Assembly: GCA_964235765.1 (NCBI GenBank)
Contig: CAXSDH010000006.1
Span: 22,617-86,616, forward strand
Direction: 5' to 3'
DNA from: JAVVHH01 sp964235765
GTDB taxonomy: Bacteria > Pseudomonadota > Alphaproteobacteria > Acetobacterales > Acetobacteraceae
DNA: 64,000 nucleotides
In this document: piece by piece, positions 32,674-42,420 of the stretch
Layout: each line of letters starts with the position of its first letter
Numbering within the stretch: the first letter of the stretch is position 1
The notes under the pieces: model-generated
What the model saw: only the letters and a program-made list of their open reading frames with translations
What the model was told of the DNA's origin: nothing
The model's database searches: none
Translations under genes and position numbers: made by a program

Positions 32674-35030
32674 TGGAGGCAAGGCGCCACTACACCGCCT
32701 CGCACTGGGGCATATACGAGGTCGAGACCCCGGCCGAGGGCCGGCCCGTGCTGCATGGCTTCGCGCGCGATCCCGATGTATCGCCGATCGGCCTGCACCA
32801 GCTCGACGACGCCGTGCAGCGTCTCCGCGTCCGGCGACCCGCGGTGCGGCGCAGTTGGCTCGAGCATGGGCCCGGCGCGAAGACCACGCTGCGGGGCGAG
32901 GACCCGTTCGTCGAGATCGACTGGGACACGGCGCTCGACCTCGTGGCGCGGGAGCTGCGGCGCGTGCGGGAGCAGCATGGCAACGCTGCGATCTTCGGCG
33001 GGTCGTACGGCTGGTCCTCTGCCGGGCGCTTCCATCATGCGCAAAGCCAGGTGCATCGCTTCCTCAACAGCTTCGGCGGCTACGTGCGCAGCGTCGACAG
33101 CTATAGCCTGGGTGCCGGCCGCGTGCTGATGCCACAGATCGTCGCTGGCATGCCGGAGCTGGTGGCAACACAGACCTCGTGGGACATGATGGCCGAGCAC
33201 ACCGGCCTGTTCGTGGCGTTCGGGGGCGTGGCGGCCAAGAACGCGCAGATGACGTCGGGCGGCGCCGGCGCGCATCGGGTGGGCGCCGGGTTGCGGCGGA
33301 TGGCAGCGGCCGGAACGTGCTTTATCAATATCGGGCCGACGCGCGACGGCATGGAGCCGGGGCTGGGGGCCGAGTGGATCCCGATCCGGCCGGGCACAGA
33401 CACGGCGCTGATGCTCGGCCTGGCCCATGCCGTGCAGGCCGATGCGCGGTTCGACCGGAGCTTCCTCGACCGGAACTGCGTCGGCTACGACGTGTTCGCG
33501 CGGTATCTCACGGGGGCTGCGGACGGCGTGGCGAAGACGCCGGAGTGGGCCGCCGCCATCACCGGCGTCCCGGCGACGCGCATCGTAGCGTTGGCCGGCG
33601 CGATGCTGGGGACGCGGACGATGCTGAACGCGACGTGGTCGTTGCAGCGCGCGGTCCATGGCGAGCAGCCATTCTGGATGGTTGTGACGCTGGCGGCGAT
33701 GCTGGGCCAGGTCGGCCTGCCGGGCGGCGGCTTCGGGCTGGGCTACGGCGCGATGAACTCGATCGGCAGCGCGCATCCGCGGTTCGCCGGGCCGGCATTG
33801 CCGCAGGGGACGAACAGCGTATCGGCCTTCATCCCAGTCGCCCGCATCGCGGACATGCTGCTGCATCCCGGCCAAGCCTTCGCCTATGACGGCGCGACGC
33901 ACGCCTATCCCGACATCCGTCTCGTCTACTGGGCGGGCGGCAACCCGTTCCACCATCACCAGGATCTCAACCGCCTGAGCCGAGCCTGGAGCCGCCCCGA
34001 GACCATCGTCGTGCACGAGCAGTTCTGGACGCCCACGGCCCGGCGTGCCGACGTCGTACTACCGGCGACGACGACGTTGGAGCGCAACGACATCGGATAC
34101 GCGACGCTCGAGGGCTGGCTGGTGGCGATGCGGCAGGCCGTGCCGCCGGAGGGGGAGGCGCGGGACGACTACGCCATTTTCGCCGGGCTGGCGGCAAGGC
34201 TGGGGGTGGGGGAGGCGTTCACGGAGGGGTTGGACGAGATGGGCTGGCTGCGTCGCCTGTACGACTCCGCCGCCGGGCGCGCCCGGCAGGACCCGCCTTC
34301 GCCGGGGCGGATCGACCTGCCGGACTTCGACACGTTCTGGCGCGAGGGCCTGGTCGACCTGTCGGGCCATGACCGCCCGGTCAATATGCTGGAGGCCTTC
34401 CGCGCCGACCCGGCACGGCATCCGCTCCCGACACCGTCCGGCAAGATCGAGATCTTCTCCCAGCGGATCGCCGGCCACGGCCTGCCCGCCATGCCCGGCC
34501 ACGCCGCCTGGTTCCCGCCGCCCGAGTGGCTCGGCGCGCCGCTCGCCGCGCGGTTCCCGCTGCATCTCATCTCGGACCAGCCAGCCCGGCGCCTGCACAG
34601 TCAGCTCGACCACAGCCCCCACAGCGTCGCCGGCAAGATCGACGGACGCGAGCCGGTCCATCTGCACCCATCCGACGCTGCCGCGCGAGGCATCGGACCG
34701 GGCAACGTGGTCGAGCTGTTCAACGACCGCGGGCGTTGCCTGGCGGCCGCCGTGCTGTCCAACGACATGATGCCGGGGATCGCGCGCCTGTCGACGGGGG
34801 CCTGGTTCACGCTGGACGGGGATCTGGAGACGCACGGCAACCCGAATGTCTTGACCCTTGATGTTGGAGCGTCGGCGCTATCGCAGGGCTGCGCCGCCCA
34901 AACCTGCCTCGTGGAAGCCCGGCTTCATCCAGGGCCGGCGAGGTTCCCAACCTCCCATCAATTGCCGGCGCTCATCACGGGCTGCATGCCCGGTCCAGCC
35001 GCCGCGCGTGGGCCAGGAGCGTTGGGGTGA
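32673..35030 (+). CDS. cytoplasmic molybdopterin oxidoreductase, BisC/DMSO reductase type
   Basis: 785 residues. The DMSO reductase-family active site is readable: SYGWSSAG gives Tyr112 and Trp114, and 33 residues later Ser145 in DSYSLGAG is the predicted molybdenum ligand. GPTRDG and the C-terminal dinucleotide domain (about 640-760) complete the bis-MGD scaffold. There is no Tat signal and no N-terminal iron-sulfur cysteine motif, so like BisC it is cytoplasmic and lacks Fe-S clusters. BisC-type enzymes reduce S-oxides of biotin and methionine or N-oxides. It closes the operon, whose genes all overlap. Start ATG at 32673 (TGATG with the rhodanese stop). Confidence 0.9.
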   Translation: MEARRHYTASHWGIYEVETPAEGRPVLHGFARDPDVSPIGLHQLDDAVQRLRVRRPAVRRSWLEHGPGAKTTLRGEDPFVEIDWDTALDLVARELRRVREQHGNAAIFGGSYGWSSAGRFHHAQSQVHRFLNSFGGYVRSVDSYSLGAGRVLMPQIVAGMPELVATQTSWDMMAEHTGLFVAFGGVAAKNAQMTSGGAGAHRVGAGLRRMAAAGTCFINIGPTRDGMEPGLGAEWIPIRPGTDTALMLGLAHAVQADARFDRSFLDRNCVGYDVFARYLTGAADGVAKTPEWAAAITGVPATRIVALAGAMLGTRTMLNATWSLQRAVHGEQPFWMVVTLAAMLGQVGLPGGGFGLGYGAMNSIGSAHPRFAGPALPQGTNSVSAFIPVARIADMLLHPGQAFAYDGATHAYPDIRLVYWAGGNPFHHHQDLNRLSRAWSRPETIVVHEQFWTPTARRADVVLPATTTLERNDIGYATLEGWLVAMRQAVPPEGEARDDYAIFAGLAARLGVGEAFTEGLDEMGWLRRLYDSAAGRARQDPPSPGRIDLPDFDTFWREGLVDLSGHDRPVNMLEAFRADPARHPLPTPSGKIEIFSQRIAGHGLPAMPGHAAWFPPPEWLGAPLAARFPLHLISDQPARRLHSQLDHSPHSVAGKIDGREPVHLHPSDAAARGIGPGNVVELFNDRGRCLAAAVLSNDMMPGIARLSTGAWFTLDGDLETHGNPNVLTLDVGASALSQGCAAQTCLVEARLHPGPARFPTSHQLPALITGCMPGPAAARGPGALG

Positions 35031-35120
35031 TCCGCGGGCGGGGTTCACGGCAGGGACGCCATGGCTGATCGCGGGGCACGTGATGCTGTGCGCGCCCCAT
35101 GTGGTGCGGGTCGCGCTGCA

Positions 35121-36494
35121 TCAGCGGGGCAGCGCGTCCCGTGCTTCGGGCAGGTCCCAGATGCGCTCGATGGCCGCGGCCCCTGCCCGGCTGATCGCCG
35201 TTTCGTTGCCCTGAACCAGCCGCCCGGCATCCAGCAGCAAACGGCCGTCCACGAACACCTGGGCGATGTCCGAGCGGTTCGCCAGGGCGATCAGGCCCCG
35301 GCGCGGGTCCGCCAGCGGGTGTAGCTGCGGGTGCGTCATGTCCACCACGGTGAGGTCCGCGGTGGCGCCGGGCTCGATCCGCCCCAGGTCCGGGCGCTTG
35401 ACCACGGCGGCGGCCGTCGCGGTCACCGCCTCGATCAGTTCGGGGGCGGTCGCCACCTCGGGGTTGCCGGACGCGATCTTGGAGATCATCGCGGCCGCGT
35501 TCAGCTCGCCCAGCAGGTCCATGTTGTAGCCGTCCGTGCCCACCACCGTGCGCACCCCGTGCGCGGCGAACCGGCCGAACGCCGCGGCGGTCCCGGTGCG
35601 GGCGAAGACACGGGGGCAGTTCAGCACCGTGGCGCCGCGTGCGGCCATCAGCCGCAGATCGTCGTCGGAGCTGGCGATGCAGTGCGCGGCCAGCAGGTCG
35701 GGCGCCAACAGGCCAAGCCAGTCCAGGTATTCCGCCGGCGTGCGGCCCCCGTGCCTGGCCAGGATGGTGGCGACCTCCTGCGCGCTCTGCGCCAGGTGGG
35801 TGGTGATCGGCACGCCGAGCTCGCGGGCGCGGGCGGCGCAGTCGCGCAGCAGGTCCGGGCCGCAGGTATCCGTCGCGTGCGGGCTCATCGCCAGGCCAAT
35901 GCGGCCGTCCGCCTGGCCTTGCCAGCGGTCGTAGAGCCGGTCCCAGGTCTCCAGGTCCACCTGGCCGCCATCGCCGTCGTAGCGAACGGTCCCGTCCGGC
36001 TGCGCCCGCGGGTCGCTGGTGGAGAACAGGTAGGGTGCGCCCCAGAAGCGGATGCCCATCTCGGCCGCCGCCTCGAACATCTCCGGGATGCCGTTGCGGA
36101 ACGGCTCCATCACCGCGGTGGCGCCGCCTTTCAGAAGTTGCAGGATGCCCAAACGCGCGATGTCCAGCCGCTCGGCCGGGGAAAGGACGTCGATGCCGCG
36201 CTTGGTCAGCGGCAGCAGCACCGTATAGACGATGCTCTGGTTGTTCTTGCGGCCGTTGCCGTCCTCCGTGTGGGTGCGGGCCACCGCCTCGCTGAAGCAG
36301 TGGTTGTGCAGGTTCATGAGGCCCGGCAGCACGAATTGCCCGGGCCGGTCGAACACGAGGTCCGCCGCCGGGCGCGTGGGCTGCACCGCGGCGATGCGAT
36401 TGCCTTCCAGCAGCACCCAGGTGTCGCGCAGCACGGCCTGCGCCTCGTCCTGCCGGGCCAGCACATGGCTGCCGAAGATCGCGGTGGTGCTCAT
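35121..36494 (-). CDS. amidohydrolase family metalloenzyme (AtzA/guanine deaminase-like)
   Basis: 457 residues. Metal ligands of the subtype III amidohydrolases are present: HNH in LMNLHNHCF, His in ITTHLAQSAQE, His in AAHCIASSDDD and Asp in VGTDGYNMDLLGE. The N- and C-terminal segments form the small beta-sandwich (VLPGL; DLTVVD). This group deaminates or dechlorinates heterocycles, for example N-ethylammeline, guanine or cytosine-like rings. It is the last gene of the minus-strand operon that starts at 42290, overlapping the binding-protein stop by four bases. The substrate is unknown. It converges with the molybdoenzyme gene across 90 bases. Confidence 0.88.
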   Translation of the reverse strand: MSTTAIFGSHVLARQDEAQAVLRDTWVLLEGNRIAAVQPTRPAADLVFDRPGQFVLPGLMNLHNHCFSEAVARTHTEDGNGRKNNQSIVYTVLLPLTKRGIDVLSPAERLDIARLGILQLLKGGATAVMEPFRNGIPEMFEAAAEMGIRFWGAPYLFSTSDPRAQPDGTVRYDGDGGQVDLETWDRLYDRWQGQADGRIGLAMSPHATDTCGPDLLRDCAARARELGVPITTHLAQSAQEVATILARHGGRTPAEYLDWLGLLAPDLLAAHCIASSDDDLRLMAARGATVLNCPRVFARTGTAAAFGRFAAHGVRTVVGTDGYNMDLLGELNAAAMISKIASGNPEVATAPELIEAVTATAAAVVKRPDLGRIEPGATADLTVVDMTHPQLHPLADPRRGLIALANRSDIAQVFVDGRLLLDAGRLVQGNETAISRAGAAAIERIWDLPEARDALPR

Positions 36495-38071
36495 GCCGGG
36501 CGCACGTTCCAGAACACGGCGGTGCCGTTCAGCACGCCGGTGATGGCGGTGCGATAGGCGGTGGGCTGCTTGTACTCGCCCAAAGGCAAGAACGGCACTT
36601 CCTCCCAGGCAAGAGCCTGCATGTCACGCGCCAGGGCCTGCTGGCCGCCCAGGTCCGGAACGCTGAGCCACCGGGTCCGCAGGTCTTCCATTTTCTCGCT
36701 GCGGTACCATCCCGCCGCACTGGCGTCCCCCGCCAGCAAGGGGTGCCCGGCCGGGTTTACGCAGTCGATGCCCTGCCAGTTGCCGGCGCCGCAGCTCCAG
36801 CCGCCGGCGTTGGACGCGTCGCGCTTCTGCTGGCGTTGCAGCACGGAGCCGAAATCCATCCCGGCGTATTCCACGTTCATGCCGGCCTGCTGGAACATGT
36901 CGGCCACCATGTCACCCAGCGGCTTCTGCACGGTGGAGTTGGTGGGGACCAGCACCACCAACTTCTCGCCGTTGTAGCCGGCGGCCTTCACCGCGTCGCG
37001 CACCTTGGCCATGTCCCGGTTGCCGCCGAACAGGTTGCCCGGGGGCGCACTGGCCATCGGCGTGTCCGGTGTGAACACGCCCGCGGGCGTCACCCGGTAG
37101 GCCGGGTCGTCGCCGGCGACGGCAGTCATCATCGCCACCTGGTCCACCGCGCCCAGCACGGCCCGGCGGATCATGGGGTTGTCGAACGGCGCCTGCAGAT
37201 GGTTCAGCCGCAGCATGCAGGCGTATCCGCGCGGGTCCAGCGTGCGGATCGCCACGCCCGGCGTGCGTTTCAGCACGGGCAACAGGTCGTGCGGGAAGGT
37301 CTCCTGCCAGTCCTGCTCTCCGGTCTGCAGGGCGCTCACCCCCGTGCCGGCATCCGGCATGGTGGTCCAGACCACGCGGTCGTAGTGGACGAGTTTCGGT
37401 CCGGCGGTCCAGTCCGGGGTGCCGTCCGAGCGGGGCCTGTAGCCGTCGAACCTGGCATACACATTGCGGGCGCCGGGCACGCGCTCATCCGCGACGAAGC
37501 GGAACGGGCCGCTGCCGATGGCTTCGGACAACGGCTTGAACGCGTCCTGGCTGGCCAGGCGCTCCGGCATCATGAAGGCGGCCAGCACCGCGGCCTTGCC
37601 CAAGGCCATCGGCAGCAGCGGGAAGGGACGCTTCAGCCGGAAGCGGATCGTCTTGTCGTCGGGCGCGGACAGTTCGTCCGTCGCGCGCATGAGCGCCGCG
37701 CCGAAGGCGTCCCGCCTGGCCCAGCGGCCGATGCTGGCGACGCAGTCCCGCGCCAGCACCTTCGTGCCGTCGTGCCAAACCAGGCCGTCGCGCAGCGTGA
37801 GGTCCCACTGCCTTCCGTCATGGGAGACGACGTGGCCCTCGACCATCTGCGGCGACACCTCCAGCGCCGAGTTGATGCCGTACAGCGTGTCATAGACCAT
37901 GAAGCCGTGGTTGCGGGACACCTGGGCGCCCGCATAGATCGGGTCGATGAAGGCCAGGTCGATCACCGGGATGAAGCGCAGCGTAGTCTGCGCCGCGGCG
38001 CGCACGAGGCCCGGGCGGGCGACAGCGGACGCGGCCGCGGCGGCCAGCACGGTACGGCGGGACAGGTTCAT
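36491..38071 (-). CDS. periplasmic ABC substrate-binding protein, family 5 (orphan)
   Basis: 526 residues with a twin-arginine-like signal (NLSRRTVLAAAAASAVARPG, cleavage near 26). Family 5 features include QTTLRFIPVIDLAFIDPIY, VSPQMVEGHVVSHDGRQWDLTLRDGLVWHDG, and IRRAVLGAVDQVAMM. No Dpp-type permease or ATPase occurs in this operon, so it must use a transporter encoded elsewhere or act as a ligand carrier. It lies 16 bases downstream of the racemase remnant, suggesting that a deletion removed part of an original cluster here. Confidence 0.9.
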   Translation of the reverse strand: MNLSRRTVLAAAAASAVARPGLVRAAAQTTLRFIPVIDLAFIDPIYAGAQVSRNHGFMVYDTLYGINSALEVSPQMVEGHVVSHDGRQWDLTLRDGLVWHDGTKVLARDCVASIGRWARRDAFGAALMRATDELSAPDDKTIRFRLKRPFPLLPMALGKAAVLAAFMMPERLASQDAFKPLSEAIGSGPFRFVADERVPGARNVYARFDGYRPRSDGTPDWTAGPKLVHYDRVVWTTMPDAGTGVSALQTGEQDWQETFPHDLLPVLKRTPGVAIRTLDPRGYACMLRLNHLQAPFDNPMIRRAVLGAVDQVAMMTAVAGDDPAYRVTPAGVFTPDTPMASAPPGNLFGGNRDMAKVRDAVKAAGYNGEKLVVLVPTNSTVQKPLGDMVADMFQQAGMNVEYAGMDFGSVLQRQQKRDASNAGGWSCGAGNWQGIDCVNPAGHPLLAGDASAAGWYRSEKMEDLRTRWLSVPDLGGQQALARDMQALAWEEVPFLPLGEYKQPTAYRTAITGVLNGTAVFWNVRPA

Positions 38072-38087
38072 GTGTAGCTCCTGGGGA

Positions 38088-38183
38088 TCAGTCTTGCCGC
38101 CACGTCCGCCGTCCGCGCCGCGCTGCGATGGCCGTGGTGACGGTGGCGGAGGAGTTCGGGTTGGTGACGAGGATGCGGGACAT
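38088..38183 (-). pseudogene. N-terminal remnant of an Asp/Glu/hydantoin racemase gene
   Basis: A 31-codon frame starts with MSRILVTNPNSSATVTTAIA, the unmistakable first strand and catalytic-cysteine-side loop of the Asp/Glu/hydantoin racemase family (normally about 220-250 residues), then changes to unrelated ARRGRRTWRQD and stops. Its ATG overlaps the deacetylase stop as TGATG, so the intact ancestor was translationally coupled. Most of the gene has been lost by deletion. Confidence 0.8.
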
Positions 38184-39067
38184 CAGCGCGCGGCGGCCTC
38201 GTGCTTCAGGAAGTTCGCCGCGATGTCCTGGCCCGTGGTGATCCACAGGTCCGGGCAGGACCTGGCGTAGGTCAGGAACTCCCGTAGCAGGCGCAGGCGC
38301 ATCGGACGGCCGGAGCATTGCGGGTGGAGCACGGTGGTGACCAAGGCCCCCCAATCACGCGTCTCGTCCAGCTCGTCCTTCCAGATCGACAGGACGTGTT
38401 CCTTCGGGAAGATCGGGCGCGGGCTGAAGCGGGCGGAGAGGCCGTGCATCCAGTCGTCGTAGCTGGCGGTGACGGGCAGTTCGATGGTGCCGGGGGAGCC
38501 GTCGGACAGCACGTGGCGGTAGGGGCGCACGTCGTCCCGGAAAGAGCTGGTGTAGGTTATGCCGCGCTGGACGAGGGCGACGCGCAAGGCCTCGTCGAAT
38601 TCGCCAAAGGGGGCTCGGTAGCCGGTGGGGACCACGCCGAGCTTCGTCTTCAGCGCCTCGAAGCCGCGGTCCAGCTCCTGCGGCATGTTGGGGTCGTGCG
38701 GGTCAGGCAACAAATGGTGGTAGCCGTGGTGGCCGACCTCGTGCCCGGCCTTCAGGATGGCCTCGCACATGGCGGGGTGCGCGTCGACCGACCAGCCGGT
38801 GATGAAGAAGGTCGCCTTCAGGTCGAGCTGGTCTAGCAGCTCCAGCAGCTTCGGCGTGCCCACCCGGGCCTCGAAGCCGCCGAAGCTCATGGTGACGAGG
38901 CGTTCGGCATGGGCCGGGTCCTTGCTGGTCCAGGCGCTTTCGGCGTCCACATCGAACGACAGGAACATGGCCGAGGTGTAGGGGGCGGGCCAGGGGTATT
39001 CGGGGGCGGGGCCGGCCTGGTTGGTGGGGACCAGCGGGATGCCGGCGAGGGCCTTACTGTCCAGCAT
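38183..39067 (-). CDS. polysaccharide deacetylase (NodB) family, cyclic-imidase/allantoinase-like subgroup
   Basis: 294 residues. The NodB domain has the metal and catalytic signatures LSFDVDAE (Asp-Asp-type), the His pair in GHEVGHHGYHH (about 109-119) and GYRAPFGEF. The Trp-rich start with SAW and the DWMHGL/Ile-Phe region resemble the PuuE allantoinase / cyclic imide hydrolase and HpPgdA subgroup rather than chitin deacetylases; there is no signal peptide. A hydantoin or cyclic imide ring-opening role would fit the racemase remnant directly downstream (inference). The start overlaps the binding-protein stop by 14 bases. Confidence 0.82.
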   Translation of the reverse strand: MLDSKALAGIPLVPTNQAGPAPEYPWPAPYTSAMFLSFDVDAESAWTSKDPAHAERLVTMSFGGFEARVGTPKLLELLDQLDLKATFFITGWSVDAHPAMCEAILKAGHEVGHHGYHHLLPDPHDPNMPQELDRGFEALKTKLGVVPTGYRAPFGEFDEALRVALVQRGITYTSSFRDDVRPYRHVLSDGSPGTIELPVTASYDDWMHGLSARFSPRPIFPKEHVLSIWKDELDETRDWGALVTTVLHPQCSGRPMRLRLLREFLTYARSCPDLWITTGQDIAANFLKHEAAAR

Positions 39068-39836
39068 TGATCGTCGCCTTTTCCACTGCGTTGTCCGAGA
39101 GCTTCCACTTGGCCAGCAGCGCCTTGTAGGTGCCGTCGGCGATCAGCGCGTCCAGCGCCGCCGCCACCTTGGCGTGCAGCTCCGTGTCCTTCACCGGCAG
39201 GGCGATGCCGGTCAGCTGCGTGGCGATGGGGCCGCCCAGGGCCATGTACGCCTTAGGCTCCTGCTCCATGATGTAGGGCAGGGTCTCGTTGCCCTGCACG
39301 GCGGCGTCGATGCGGCCCTGCTTCAGCTGGGTGCGGGCGTCGGCCGAGCCTTCGGTGCCGACGAACTTGATCGGGTTGCCGGGGCAGTTCCTCTCGCTCC
39401 AGGCGGCGATCTCCTTGGGGAAGCTGGTGCGGCGGCTGGCGCCGACGTTCTTGCCGCAGAGGGCGGCCATGTCCTTGAACTCGGCGGCGCGGGACTGCTG
39501 CACGAAGAAGGCGGGACCGCTGCGGAGGTAGTCGACGAAGGTGCTGGCCTCGTGCCGGCTGGCGTAGTCGGTCATGCCGGACATGATGGCGCCCACGCGC
39601 TGGGTGGTGAGCGCCGGCAGCATCTGGTCGAAGCTGGTCTCCTGCCATTTCCAGGTGACGCCGATCCTCTTGCCGATGGCCTCCCCGAGTTCGACGTCGA
39701 AGCCGGTGAGCGTGCCGGTCGCCGGGTCCTTGAACTCCAGCGGCGGGTAGTTGGGCACGATCGCGACGACCAGGTCGGCGGCGCTTGCGGCCGTGGCGGC
39801 GCAGCAGAGCAGGGCTGCGGCCAGGATGCGGTTCAT
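39054..39836 (-). CDS. polar amino acid ABC substrate-binding protein (family 3)
   Basis: 260 residues with a clear signal peptide (ILAAALLCCAATAASA, cleavage near 19). PNYPPLEFKDPATGTLTGFD is the standard family 3 N-lobe opening, and SGMTDYASRHEASTFVDYL the ligand-side loop. It is followed upstream by the ATPase and permease genes of a polar amino acid transporter, which has a second binding protein at its start (41472-42290). Two alternative receptors may thus feed one membrane complex. Confidence 0.9.
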   Translation of the reverse strand: MNRILAAALLCCAATAASAADLVVAIVPNYPPLEFKDPATGTLTGFDVELGEAIGKRIGVTWKWQETSFDQMLPALTTQRVGAIMSGMTDYASRHEASTFVDYLRSGPAFFVQQSRAAEFKDMAALCGKNVGASRRTSFPKEIAAWSERNCPGNPIKFVGTEGSADARTQLKQGRIDAAVQGNETLPYIMEQEPKAYMALGGPIATQLTGIALPVKDTELHAKVAAALDALIADGTYKALLAKWKLSDNAVEKATINAGQ

Positions 39837-39868
39837 AGGAACATCTCCTTTAGAATTGTCCAACATCG

Positions 39869-40632
<764 letters not shown>

Positions 40633-40636
<4 letters not shown>

Positions 40637-41475
40637 CGGGAGGCGCCCCGGGCGAAGCGGCGTTCCAGCAGCATCTGCAGCGGCGTGAGCACGGAGACGA
40701 CCGCCAGGTACCAGAGCCCGGCGACGATCAGCAGCTCGATCACCCGCGAGTTGGCGTAGTAGATGTTCTCGGCGTTGTGCAGCACTTCCGGATACTGGAT
40801 CACGCTGGCGAGCGAGGTGGCCTTCACCATGCCGATGAACTCGTTGCCCAGCGGCGGGATGACCACGCGCATGGCCTGCGGCAGGATGATGCGGCGCAGC
40901 GCCCTCAGCCGGCCCATGCCGATGGCGGCGGCGGCCTCATACTGGCCGGTGTCGACCGAGAGCATCCCGGCGCGCATCACCTCGGAGGTGTAGGCGCCCT
41001 GGTTGATGCCGAGGCCGAGCAGGGCGGCCAGGAAGGGCGTCATCACGTCCACCGCGCGGCCGGACCAGATGCCGGGGATGCCGATGGTGGGGAAGACGAG
41101 CGCCAGGTTGAACCACAGCAGCAGTTGCAGGATGAGCGGCGTGCCGCGGAACAGCCAGGTGTAGCCCGCCGCCACGCCGGACAGCACGGGGTTGGGCGAG
41201 AGCCGCATGACGGCCACCACCACGCCGAGCACGATGCCGAGCGCCATCGCGAGCACGGCCATGACCACCGTATTGCGGATGCCGTCCAGGATGACCGGGA
41301 CCGTGAGGAAGCGGCCGACATAGGCCCACTCGATCTGCCCCTCGTAGAAGGCGCGGCCAATGAGCGCCAGCACCGCCAGGATCGCCGCCGCGGAGAGCCA
41401 GCGGCCCCAGTGCAGCCGGCGCGCGACCGGCAAGACCGAGAGGTCGGGGAAGCCGGGCGCCAGCGCGCCGCTCAT
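40633..41475 (-). CDS. polar amino acid ABC transporter permease
   Basis: 280 residues. After a cytoplasmic N-terminal stretch come about five to six transmembrane helices; the EAA-loop is GQYEAAAAIGMGRLRALRRI near residue 185, followed by ILPQAMRVVIPPLGNEFIGMVKATSL. It resembles single-gene homodimeric permeases such as those of cystine or glutamine systems. The ATG at 41475 overlaps the stop of the upstream binding-protein gene. Confidence 0.92.
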
Positions 41476-42290
41476 TGCGGGGAGGCGTTTAGTAGCGGCT
41501 CCTGCACCGCGTTGGCCGAGAGGCCCCACTTGGCCAGGATCGCGGCATAGGCGCCGTCTTTTATGAGGCCGGCCAGCGCCTCCGTCACCGCGGCCCGCAG
41601 CGGGCCGGCATCCTTGCGGAAGGCGATGCCCTGGTAGCCCTGGGCGATGGGGGTGCCGAGGATGCGGTAGCGGCCGGGCTCGTTGGCCTGGGCGTAGGGC
41701 AGGGTCTCGCTGCCCTGCACCGCGGCGTCGATGCGACCCTGCTTCAGTTGGTTGCGCACGTCGATGCTGTTCTCGCCGGGGACGTATTGGATGGCGGGCT
41801 TGCCCGACGCCTCGCAGTTCGCCTTGCTCCATTGCTCGATCTCGGCCGGGAAGGAGGTGCTGCGGACGGTTCCGACCTTCAGCCCGCACAGGTCGGCCGG
41901 GGCCTTGGCGGCGCTGCCGTCCAGCGTGAAGAACTGCGGCCCGGTGCCGAGGTAATCGACGAAGTCCATCGTCTCTCGCCGGCTGGCGCGGTCGGAGAAG
42001 CCGCTGATGATGAAGTCGGTACGGTCGGTGGTGAGGGCCGGCACCAGCTGTTCGAAGGGCACGTCGGTCCAGGTGATCTTGACGCCGAGCTTCTTGGCGA
42101 TCGCCTCGGCCAGGTCGACGTCGAGGCCCTTCAGCTCGTTGGTGGCCGGGTCGTGGAACTCCATCGGTGCGTAGGTGGAGTTGACGGACAGGCGGAGGGT
42201 GCCGGCCCGCTTGACGGGGTCCGGCAGGTCGGCGGCATTCGCCGTTGCGGTAAGCAGGGTGGCGGCCAGGGCGAGGCGAAACTTGTGCAT
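41472..42290 (-). CDS. polar amino acid ABC substrate-binding protein (family 3)
   Basis: 272 residues, signal peptide FRLALAATLLTATANA (cleavage near 20). The N-lobe NSTYAPMEFHDPATNELKGLD and the loop ISGFSDRASRRETMDFVDYL are close in style to the second binding protein of this operon (39054-39836) and to the one at 49910-50803, so the three are likely paralogues with different ligands. First gene of the minus-strand operon that ends with the amidohydrolase. The 130 bases upstream (42291-42420) show no gene I can support. Confidence 0.9.
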   Translation of the reverse strand: MHKFRLALAATLLTATANAADLPDPVKRAGTLRLSVNSTYAPMEFHDPATNELKGLDVDLAEAIAKKLGVKITWTDVPFEQLVPALTTDRTDFIISGFSDRASRRETMDFVDYLGTGPQFFTLDGSAAKAPADLCGLKVGTVRSTSFPAEIEQWSKANCEASGKPAIQYVPGENSIDVRNQLKQGRIDAAVQGSETLPYAQANEPGRYRILGTPIAQGYQGIAFRKDAGPLRAAVTEALAGLIKDGAYAAILAKWGLSANAVQEPLLNASPQ

Positions 42291-42420
42291 GCGCGTATCC
42301 TTCCAGCTCGTTGTCAGGTGGGCTCGATCACCCCAGCGCGTGCGGTGATGGCGTCGTAATGCGCGGGCTGGCTTGCCCAGATATTCCTGGACGACATCAG
42401 GGCCGCCGCGCCTCATGCTC

